Shown here: positions 55,386-64,000 of the stretch, in pieces
Numbering within the stretch: the first letter of the stretch is position 1
How the letters are laid out: each line of letters begins with the position of its first letter
Assembly: GCF_963576675.1 (NCBI RefSeq)
Contig: NC_088911.1
Span: 133,551,929 to 133,615,928 of the forward strand
Length of the DNA stretch: 64,000 nucleotides
From: Euphorbia lathyris
Taxonomy: Eukaryota; Streptophyta; Magnoliopsida; Malpighiales; Euphorbiaceae
Direction: 5' to 3'
Position numbers and translations under genes: made by a program
The notes under the pieces: generated by a model
The model's input: only the letters and a program-made list of their open reading frames with translations
What the model was told of the DNA's origin: nothing
Database searches by the model: none

Positions 55386-58300
55386 ATGGTCTCATTCTGC
55401 ATCAGACTATTATTAGCTACAATAATTTATACGGCCACCACGATTTCTTTCAGCGATGCAGCAGGAAGCATTCCATCGTCAAACATGGATTCTGTTGATC
55501 AGATAGCTCCAGCAGTATTTGATGTCACTAAACATGGAGCAGTTCCCGACGGAAAGACAGAATGTAGCAAAGTATGTATACTTCAATTTAGTCCCTTTCA
55601 TTTGGCTTGCACAGTTGGATTGTGGCGAAAAATAAACTTTCGGTGTCGATTTTGGATTTTCAACTTATCCTTCTTATCGAACCAGTCCAAAATAACATGG
55701 GTTAACATGAGAAATATCCACAAATTGTGATTTAGAAAATTTAAAATGGTGGTTGCATGGAAAATATGGTTTTAAACAGCTTAAATTCTTGGATTTTTTT
55801 CATTTTCGGATAATCATTGTTAATTTTCACGTGGTCAACATTAAAATGGGTCATGATGTTAGTAAAGTGTAAAGTTTAGGGGTTATAATGTTCGGTTTTG
55901 AAGTTCAAGGGTCATAATGAAAATAAATGCAATGTTCAAGGGCCATAGATATAATTTATCCTTTATTTTTTATAAACAATGAAAATGGACTAGTTAGTAA
56001 GAAAACGATTCTTATAACAACTTTATCCGGATTTAACTAATGTAAGAGTCTTAATATTCTAAATTTCTTTGTTGCCTTAGGTTTTTTTTTTAAACTGAAT
56101 ATATATTTTTTTTATCCCTAATTGCATAACGAAACAAAAATATTTATGTTAACCCAAATTAATCACACAAGCCGTGCGATTTGATCATTTATCCAATGAT
56201 TAAAATTTGGTACCTACGAGTTGTACTTCAGTTGGCAACGGATCTTGATCTTAAGTTCAATTATCACTAAATACATGCCCAAAGAGGTTATGCGATTAAG
56301 CCCCGGTCAAAATTATCTCAACGATAATAATTAATTCATGTAGGTTGCGCGTACACAAAAAAAAAAAAAATTAATATTAGGTTTTCTTATGTTCTAAAAT
56401 GATTATTTATTTTATTTTCATATTTTGGTGAATAGTCATTTAAAGCAACATGGGATGCTGCTTGTGGTCATGTTGAAAACTCAATAATGTACATTCCTCG
56501 AGGCTTTTACCTCCTTGGTCCAGTCATATTCGCGGGCCCTTGTCACAATAACTTGTCTCCAGAGGTGAGGATCGACGGAAATCTGATTGCTCCGGGCAAG
56601 CTGGATGCGTTCCCTGAACGAAAATGGATCGAGTTTAGGTCGGTTAATCGACTAAATGTTACTGGAAATCTTGCTGAGACGAATATAGATGGGCAAGGTG
56701 CAGTTGAAGCCTGGAAACAACCCAGCTGCAAGAAGTCAATGACTTGCGAAATTTTAATTCCAGTATTACTCTAATTTTTTTAATTAATTAGATTTATGAA
56801 ATTTAATTTTCAAGGAAAATGAGAATTTTAGATCTATATATCAGAATACAGAACATAAATGTCTAAATCTTAAATTCTTAACGAAAAATTTATGATATCC
56901 TTAACTTTTGTTCGAAAATCAACAAATACATTTGTCGGACGTATCACATGGATGACATATAATCACATTTGGCCTCGTTTAAGGAAAAAAATACTTTGAT
57001 GACATCATCCATATGACTTATTCGGCAGATGTTTTTTTTTTTTTTGTTGTTTTTCAAATTACCATGGATCCATACCAAAATAAACCGTAATGGTTTTCTC
57101 GTTAAGAATTTAAGATTTATAATTCTTTCGTTTTATTTATGATGATTGGAGGACTATAAATGTAATTAACCCTCAAAAACATGTATTTAAGAAGTCATTG
57201 CTTAGATTTAATTGCATAAATAGTGATAGGTAAATAATTTATCAATGCTACAATTTTTACATAACACACTATTTAGTCCTCTTAATAATACTCTAATTAA
57301 TTTTTAACTTTTATTTTATTCAACAGTTTAGTCTCTTATAAAGGAACTAACCTGTTTAATAATTCAAATATGTGTGGGATTAGACTGTTGAATAGAATAA
57401 AAGTTAAGGACCAAATAATATATTATTAAAATACAAGGACAAAACTGTATATTAGGTAACTAATAAATTATTTATCCAATACTGATATCATAAGCAAGTT
57501 AACTCAATTTGCCACTGTTGAGTCAATATTGATGAAAAAAACCGACAAACTGAAACTCGTCGGTAGATCTAACAGATTTACCGATGAAATACCTTGAAAA
57601 GATGTAAAAATTGAACAAAGGCAAAAGCGAAGAAGATAAAATTACCCCTTGAAAGCCTTTCTATATATTAAGAGCAAAATTCAACCTTAACCAATTTTTT
57701 CAATTTGCTAACGGCTCATTAGACGGATTATCGGGTTTTAAATCACCGTTATTGATCTAACTTGTTTTATATTTTTTTGCACTTCTCATTCTTGCAGTCA
57801 TTCTATTTATCTAGTGTTTCTCAAGGGAGTATCAGCAACATTACCCTATCAAACTCCAAGGGATTTCATGTAGTAGTCGAAAGAAGCGACAACATTGTCA
57901 TCGAAAACATTGTTATTAAATCTCCAGGGGACAGTCCAAACACCGACGGAATCCATATCGGTGATTCTAGCAATATCAAAATCTTATGGTCAGTGATTGA
58001 AATGGGCGACGATTGTGTATCCATTGGACCCGGCAGCTTGGACATCACTGTTGGTCATGTTAGATGCGGTCCAGGCCATGGAATTAGGTACCCTTTTGCA
58101 AGCTCATTAACTAATTTTGCTTCTTCTTTGGTTTCTAAAAGAGATTTCGTTAGTAATATGATAACGAATTCCGAATGTAAATTATTGTTTCCACTGTTAA
58201 AAGTAGGTAATCCGTTTCCTGTGTTTTTCAGTATGGGGAGCCTAGGAAAATATCCAAATGAACGTGATGTGAAAGGAATTAAAGTTCACGACTGCACAAT

Positions 58301-60529
58301 AAGTGGCACTAAAAATGGTGTTCGTTTGAAAACATTTCCATCATCGCCGCCGAGCTCTGCTTTTAACATTACTTTTCAAGACATTATTATGAATGATGTC
58401 TCCAATCCCATAATCGTCGATCAAGACTATTGTCCCTCAAATTATTGTGATCCGTCTAAGGTAAGATGGAAAAGAACTAATAAAAACCGTCCGAATGAGG
58501 TATCAATCTGGTCCAGAATTTTTCGAGGAGCAATTTAACTTTTATAATACAAAATAGTATAACATTCGTTTAATATAGTAGAAATTTTAGTCTAATGCTT
58601 CTCCAGCCCCCTTAACTTGTCCAAATTGGTCATTTTACCCCTCAAACTCATCGAATGTCCTATTTACCCCCTTAACTCCATAAAAATGGTATTTCTCACC
58701 CCTTTAACTTGTCCAAATTTGTCATTTTACCCCTTCTCAACTCATCGAATATCCTTTTTACCCCCCTAACTCCATAAAAGTGGTATTTCTCACCACTTAT
58801 GATCCTATTTACCATCTTAACTCCATAAAAATGGTATTTCTTATCCATTTATAGTAGTAAAAAAAGTTGAAAAGAGAAAGAACGAATAAAAAATACAAAT
58901 AACAAGAACATTAATATAAACAAGTTAATGTACCAAAATTGGCCTATGATTTTTGGGGAAGTATCAATTTAGGTTCCACTTACCAAATAGCATAAATATA
59001 AGTTTAACGTTTAAATTTTTTTATCAATTTAGGCTTCGATAACGAATTGTAAGGGGTGAAAAATACAACTTTCATGGAGTTAAAGGGGTAAATAGAACAT
59101 TCTATGAGTTGGAGGGATAAATGGACAAGTTGAGGGAGTGAGAAATACCACTTTTATGGAGTTAAAGGGGTAAATAGGACATTCAATGAGTTGAGGGGGT
59201 AAAGTGACTAATTTGGACAAGTTAAGGGGGTTGGGGAAGCATTAGGCCTTTTTTTTTCCTTTCTTAAGGCATTCCGTCGTAAATCTGCGATAGATTTTGA
59301 CTTGTCGGTAATATTCAACAGATTTACTTAAAAAGGGAAAAATTGGTCTGAAGTTTCTAAATAGTGAACATTGCGCTATTTTAGATGATAAAGGTTAAAT
59401 TGCTCTCCTAAAAATCTTTAAGGGAGAAATTGAGGGTCAAACATATTGACAGTCACGAAACGATGATCACTAAGGTTAATTTTGTGTCAATAAAGTCATT
59501 AAAATTTGAAGTCTAGTGTCAATAAAGTCAAAGTGGTCACATTTAATGAAAAAACCAATCGAAAAATTGACGTGGAAAATCAACCCCAAAGTCTTATGTA
59601 CCAGCTCATCGTCGTATAAGTTTCTTCATCAACATGTCTACCTCATGACAATATGAAAAAGAAACAGCTAAAACGCATTGAAGATCACTGAAGTATTGTA
59701 TTTGTGCGTCAATGATCACTAAAGTGATGTTTTTTCATTTCCATACTGTCATGTGGCAGACACGTGATTGACACCGGTAGAAAAAGACAATCGAGCTGAG
59801 CTTGTTCATTAATATTTTAATAGAGTTTGTTCTCGAACCTATAACTGAACCTGCTCATAAACTTTCGAGTTGAGTTTCGTCGTGTTCAAGCCCAGCTCGT
59901 TTTTAAATAGGGCCGAATACAATCGAGTTTTTATCGAGCCGAACGAGCGGTTCAGCTCATTCACAACCCTAGGTAGATATTTTGTCGAAGAATCTTAAGT
60001 AACGATGAGCTGTCAAATATGACTTTACGTTAACTAGTCACGCGAACTTTCCACTTTGGTTTTTCCTCAAATCTAGCCAAATTTCCTTTATTGACACTAT
60101 AACTAAACTTTTATTAACACAAAATTAACTTTAGTAACCCCGCACACGACTGCCGACGCATTTGACCTGCGAAATTAAACCTTATTATAAATCATCTAAC
60201 ACTTCCCACATTATGCAACACAATTTATGATCTCTAAATGTAAATATAACCATATTCTCTTGTAAATAACCTATTTCTCTTCCATGAATTTGTTTTGTTA
60301 GCCATCAATGGTGCAGATCAGTGAAGTTGAGTTCATAAACATAAGAGGAACAACCCCCTCAGAAGTTGGAGTAAATATAAAGTGTAGCAAAGCTGTTCCT
60401 TGCAAAGGAGTCAAATTGTCCAACATTAATTTAGAACATATTGGGGGTAAACCAAATTTTATTTCTAGTTGTGCTAATGTAAACATTATCTATAATGGAC
60501 CTCAAACTCCACCTCCTTGCCAATTATGA
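55386..60529 (+). CDS. polygalacturonase PG3 (GH28), secreted, more divergent member
   Basis: Five exons: 55386-55571, 56436-56762, 57798-58087, 58232-58460 and 60302-60529, joining to 419 aa with the same phases as PG1 and PG2. Signal peptide about 1-25; no lysine-rich region. The catalytic domain begins FDVTKHGAVPDGKT. Motifs: SPNTDG 217-222, GDDC 241-244 followed by VSIGPGS (closer to the family norm than PG1/PG2), GHG 264-266, and RLK 299-301 in place of RIK. Exon 4 encodes an extra YCPSNYCDPSK segment typical of many plant polygalacturonases. Intron 2 holds a foldback (57227-57477) and intron 4 (1,841 bp) holds another (58592-59245). The exon 5 acceptor is a rather weak TTTTGTTAG. It is probably a working wall enzyme; the main doubt is the splice site at 60301. 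Confidence 0.87.
57227..57477. mobile_element. small foldback element in PG3 intron 2
   Basis: The ends AGGTAAATAATTTA and TAAATTATTTATCC are complementary, and the interior arms mirror each other (AACTTTTATTTTATTCAACA and its complement). Flanks AATAGTGAT and AATACTGAT form a 9-bp target duplication with one mismatch, suggesting a Mutator-like element. Confidence 0.75.
58592..59245. mobile_element. foldback element with tandem arm units in PG3 intron 4
   Basis: Both ends carry CTAATGCTTC(T/C)CCA followed by CCCCCTTAACTTGTCCAAAT in inverted orientation. Each arm repeats a unit of about 110 bp (TTAACTCCATAAAA(A/G)TGGTA) about two to three times. The centre (58925-59045) contains the AAGTATCAATTTAGG repeat also seen around the copia-1 insertion site. 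No clear target duplication. Confidence 0.8.
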
Positions 60530-60569
60530 AGTTAGAATCCAAATTTTATGGTGATAGTTCAACACACAT

Positions 60570-60779
60570 TGTTAGACATCGACCCACACTTCTGTTGTAT
60601 CCTGGGAGACGATTATCCATTGCTGCAAAATTCGTCTTATTTAGATTGATTTCATCAGCCAGAATCTTCTTATTTCGTTCATCTAGTTCATCTCAATATT
60701 TATTATAATTTTATTATTTCTATTTGTGTATTGAATAAAATTATTATTCTATTATTTTATTCTTCAATTTTGTTCTTAA
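60570..60779 (+). repeat. LTR-like repeat in the PG3 3' flank (continues at 61186-61230)
   Basis: ACACTTCTGTTGTATCCTGG, AAAATTCGTCTTATTTAGAT and CATCTAGTTCATCTCAATAT match the copies at 54456-54965 and 61495-61910. The repeat is interrupted by the MITE at 60780-61185 and resumes with TTTTAGAAATTAGATTATAA. Confidence 0.55.
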
Positions 60780-61185
60780 CGGGGCGTTTGGTATTCTATT
60801 GGGATAGGGATATAGATAAAAGTTGGGATAGGGATAAGGATAAATGGTTGGGATAAGGATAAAAATATGATAGTCGAGAATTATTATTCATTGTTTAGTA
60901 TGTGGGATAGGGATGGGGATAAAATAATACATTTTCCTATTTTAATCTTATTTAAACTACGTAACATTAATTTGAGGGATAAGATGGACTTTTCCATCCT
61001 ATTAAAATCACAGGAGCTTATCCCACCTCCTTATACCACCCCCTCCCGGGTATAGGATTTGAGGGATAAGAAGCTTATCCCTCATCCGTCATCCGTCTCA
61101 CTCTTCCAAACAAACACGGGATAACTTATCTCGTGTTTTTTTTATCTCTATCCCACCTCCTATATCCCTTCTAACAAACACCCCG
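60780..61185. mobile_element. Tourist-like (PIF/Harbinger) MITE
   Basis: Ends CGGGGCGTTTGGTA and (minus strand) CGGGGTGTTTGTTA are flanked by TAA at 60777-60779 and 61186-61188. The arms are rich in GGGATAGGGATA/TATCCCT. 406 bp, no ORF. Confidence 0.85.
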
Positions 61186-61230
61186 TAAATGTACATTTTT
61201 TTAGAAATTAGATTATAAAAAGTGTACAAA

Positions 61231-61494
61231 TATTAAGGTGTCAAAACACTAGAAATGTATGCTTTCTCTTTGATAATATATATATTGGCACTGTTCTCGG
61301 GCAGTTCTTTAGGGGGTGCCAACCTAGTTGGGATGTCCTTTGCTCGGCCCTGACAGATGTCAGCTTTTAATTAAAAAAATATATAAAAGTCCAATGTGGT
61401 GAAGCTCTTAGCTTAGTGGTTGAGAGCTTACCTATGATTAGGGAGGTCATCGTTAATTTTGTAAAACGTTTTAGTCCACACTGGTTTTAATTAT
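61231..61494. other. intergenic DNA
   Basis: A tRNA A-box-like TAGCTTAGTGGTTGAG occurs at 61409-61424, but no B box follows, so no tRNA or SINE is called. I see nothing else here. Confidence 0.4.
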
Positions 61495-61910
61495 TATTAA
61501 CATGAATTAATGCATTAAAATTAATTCTTCATTAATTGAATTAATTAAGAAAAATAAATAATTCAACAGTCTTCCTATAAGAGTGTTTTTTTTTTTTTTG
61601 CTCATTTGAAATAGATAGACACTGGAATTGAAAATTTTCCACTCTCCCAAATTTTGTTCAACTCTAGGAACTTTTATTGCAATTCATTCGTCTTATTTCT
61701 TGATTTTCTGATCATAATTCGACATACGCGGTTAGAGTTCGAAACCCTTTTGTTGTATGAGGCATCATCTAGCTCATCTAAAGGTTTATTATATCGAATT
61801 TATTTAATTTTATTATTTTTATTGTTCAATTCAATGAAATTATTATTATGTTCTTCAATTAATGGTGAATTTAAAGATGCTTATTTTAGAAATTAAATTA
61901 TAAAATTTTC
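61495..61910 (+). repeat. LTR-like dispersed repeat, direct copy downstream of PG3
   Basis: Shares AACATGAATTAATGCATTAA, TTTTTTGCTCATTTGAAA, ATCTAGCTCATCTAAAGG, TTCTTCAATTAATGGTGAAT and AGAAATTAAATTATAA with 54456-54965 (inverted) and parts of 60570-61230. No internal retroelement sequence accompanies it. Confidence 0.6.
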
Positions 61911-62039
61911 ATCAAAATTTTATCCATATGTTCAAAATATTAAAATTTGATAATATTAATAATTATATTGTGATATGATATTAAATAATGTAATGGACTT
62001 AAACAAATAAGCTCAAACCCGTTATTTATTATATTTGGT

Positions 62040-62350
62040 CAGCCCATCCAACAAGGGGGGGTCTTGTCGGAATAAAGCACATAAAAGAAGCTTTGGACTC
62101 CAAGAAACACGCTCAAATGAATATATTGCCGAAATGTAGATTTTGAACCAAGGATGAGATAAGAAGCTTACAAAAGCACAAACAATGATGTGAATAACTG
62201 CCTATAAATAGCATAGAAATAACAAACATCAGGTACACAATTCCATATCACTTTCTTTCACTGAATAGCTTTCCAAGTTACGTATCATCATACTGACTTA
62301 AGCATTGCAGAGGGTTTGCCAATCTCGGAACCCTTGTCTAACTGTTTTAT
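62040..62350 (+). repeat. probable gypsy-type LTR remnant
   Basis: Contains a TATA-like CCTATAAATAGC near 62195, an early CT-rich stretch, and CTGACTTAAGCATTGCAGAG, which resembles the CTGACTTAGGCATCGGAG signature of many plant Ty3/gypsy LTRs. No paired LTR or internal region in the window. A PBS-like TGGTATCAGAG at about 62740 may belong to another remnant. Confidence 0.4.
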
Positions 62351-63113
62351 TCCTTTTGTTAATTGATATGCGGATATCATATTGTATAAAAAAGACTATG
62401 CTAATGTATGATGAATTATATTATCAATTTATGCTAAATATAAAATTAAAAAAATAACTTAATTTACACAATTAAAAAAAAATCAATTTATTAACTAAAA
62501 CTACAATAAATATGAAGTATTACATATATTGTGCAACGCATTGGCATGGTTAAACTATAAATTTAACTATTTTTTTAAATGATAACATAATTTCATAACC
62601 CGTGCATCCTACGGGCATTCAACTAGTGGAAAAGGAAAGGTTAATATTTTTATATTAAACCAAAACGTTTTGTCAATATAAACCATTTAAAATTTTTGAA
62701 ATTAAAGACAATTGAAGTTATATTTTTCTCTTACATATATGGTATCAGAGAAGATGACTATTTTGTACACCTTTCAAGTCGAGGAGTCGAGCTTTCGCGT
62801 GCATAGTCAGAGATAATAATAAAAGTTATTCTTGCATCTTAAATACCAGCTTAAGCTGTCGGTTCAAATGATTTCTTCTTAGATATAAAATATTTGTTTA
62901 GAATTGAAAAACAATTGCTTATAGTTATTTTGAATGAAAAATCAGGAAATATCTACCCCCAACAGCAATAATAAATAGCAAACATCTAATAACAACTTAA
63001 AATAGTAAAAAACAACTAAACCGAACAGGCTCTAAGATATATCTTTTATTAGATAGTTAATATATGATTTGGATCCTATTAACTTGAGTTTTAATTTAAG
63101 AGATCATGTTTAA
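62351..63113. other. intergenic DNA
   Basis: AT-rich with a PBS-like TGGTATCAGAG near 62740 and no ORF. I see nothing else here. Confidence 0.35.
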
Positions 63114-63463
63114 GAGCATCTCCAACAGTCTCTTAAGTTAAAATTTGAAGGGAGAGACTAAAAAATCAACTCCAACAGCCTCTTAGTGGCTCCTTAAATC
63201 ACTAAGAGCCTCCTCATCCTATCTATTAGTAGAAATCATTTCTCCACCTCTTAGTGCCTCATTGTTTCATTTTTTATTAATAATTTATTATTGAAGAGTC
63301 TCTCTCCTTTCACCATTGGTTAATATAACAATACTTACTAACTTTAATAATAAAATAATAAATAGAGAGTGAATATAAGGAGTATTAGTCACTCTTAAAT
63401 CACTAAGAATTAATTATTTATATTATTTTTAGAGAGTGAATTAAGAGTCTCTTGGAGATGCTT
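63114..63463. mobile_element. MITE with GAGCATCTCCAA termini
   Basis: Left end GAGCATCTCCAACAGTCTCT; right end on the minus strand AAGCATCTCCAAGAGACTCT. TAA flanks both sides (63111-63113 and 63464-63466). 350 bp, no ORF. The TAA duplication points to the PIF/Harbinger group. Confidence 0.82.
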
Positions 63464-63599
63464 TAATACATCTCAATCATTAATTACAAAATCAATGTTG
63501 AGATTTTTACAAAATTTAGCATGGACCGGATATGGTTTGAATAGGGTATTAGGTTAAGCCTAACTAAACTAACCGTATACGCTTAGTTATAAACCTAAC

Positions 63600-63988
63600 T
63601 TTAACCCTAATGCAATTACGATAAACGAAACACAAACAAACACACAAGAATTGTTTACCCAGTTCGCCAGTCAATTTGAATGACTATGTCTGGGGGCACT
63701 ACCAAGTCAGGATATTTTACTATGATTTTAGAGATACGGATTACAAAGAATGACGCTATATATTTATACTCCTCAAGAAACCCTAATCGTCCAAAATATA
63801 TCTTTGTTGGCTGAGTTCGCTGACTTGTCCTTCATCGGTGCCTTACATTCATTCTTGTAATGACCATTCTCATTACAATTCCAGCACTTGATGTGGCTCT
63901 TGTCTTTGGCAGATTTCCCTCTCCCTTTTGACTTAGACCTGCCACGATTCTGCTTTGACTTATGATCTGCCCCAATTTTCTGCATTCA
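63600..63988 (-). pseudogene. Ty1/copia Gag zinc-knuckle fragment at the window edge
   Basis: On the minus strand, after an in-frame TGA (63988-63986), a frame encodes a basic linker (KSKQNRGRSKSKGRGKS) and a CCHC zinc knuckle CWNCNENGHYKNEC. It ends IFWTIRVS at 63773, before any protease motif. The DNA on its 3' side (63600-63772) looks like LTR sequence (a TATATATTTATACTC box and a TTGTTTACCCAGTTCG motif), so the pol region seems to have been deleted. The element may continue past the window end. Confidence 0.65.
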
Positions 63989-64000
63989 AGGCTGATCCAG

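Noticed and set aside
61409..61424. tRNA A-box-like sequence TAGCTTAGTGGTTGAG
   Set aside because: No B box or cloverleaf follows within the expected distance, so neither a tRNA gene nor a SINE can be supported.
1..64000. CRISPR arrays, bacterial promoters, riboswitches
   Set aside because: The window is plant nuclear DNA. The regular repeats found are transposon arms or low-complexity DNA, without spacer structure.

Overview
The window is nuclear DNA of a eudicot plant. Its genes have short GT-AG introns and AT-rich intergenic DNA. Many transposable elements are present, including Ty1/copia elements with initiator-Met tRNA primer sites (TGGTATCAGAGC). The host genes are a G-type lectin receptor kinase, three GH28 polygalacturonases and a ubiquitin-conjugating-enzyme-like gene. 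No bacterial-type operons, CRISPR arrays, rRNA genes or convincing tRNA genes were seen.

Layout. 1-5.76 kb: an E2-like gene (2053-2677) whose active-site cysteine is a serine, a 0.55-kb inverted repeat directly behind it, and AT-rich repeated DNA ending at 5757 in a CACTA-like terminus. 5.8-8.4 kb: remnant of a gypsy-type LTR element with an acidic repeat ORF and a broken protease. 9.85-15.09 kb: a nearly whole copia element on the minus strand with a 5-bp target duplication. 15.5-18.0 kb: an intronless receptor kinase. 18.4-21.1 kb: a Mutator-like foldback element and a Harbinger-like element with a 1-kb quasi-palindromic low-complexity core. 21.4-26.3 kb: a second copia element, with several breaks. 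26.4-30.3 kb: MITEs and direct repeats.

30.3-60.5 kb: a tandem cluster of three plus-strand polygalacturonase genes (PG1 30312-33796, PG2 47117-50181, PG3 55386-60529). All have five exons with the same splice phases, and all keep the GH28 motifs NTDG, GDDC, GHG and R-[IL]-K. PG1 and PG2 are close paralogues with a charged, lysine-rich stretch after the signal peptide. PG3 is more distant. They would be secreted to the cell wall to cut pectin.

Between PG1 and PG2 lies the most interesting object: a 9,324-bp CACTA transposon (35920-45243, 3-bp TTA target duplication). It has no transposase ORF that I can see. It carries exon-like pieces of several genes, all on its minus strand: the ELK and partial homeodomain of a class II KNOX gene, a piece of RNA polymerase subunit RPB5, and two sets of splice-compatible exons from genes I do not recognise. 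This is a gene-capturing (Pack-CACTA type) element. It sits inside a LINE RNase H fragment and itself contains a hAT-like MITE holding part of a Mutator-like foldback.

60.5-64 kb: PG3 3' flank with duplicated LTR-like segments, two TAA-flanked MITEs, a gypsy-like LTR remnant and a copia gag fragment at the window edge. Exon coordinates are my own splice-site calls and have not been tested against transcripts.
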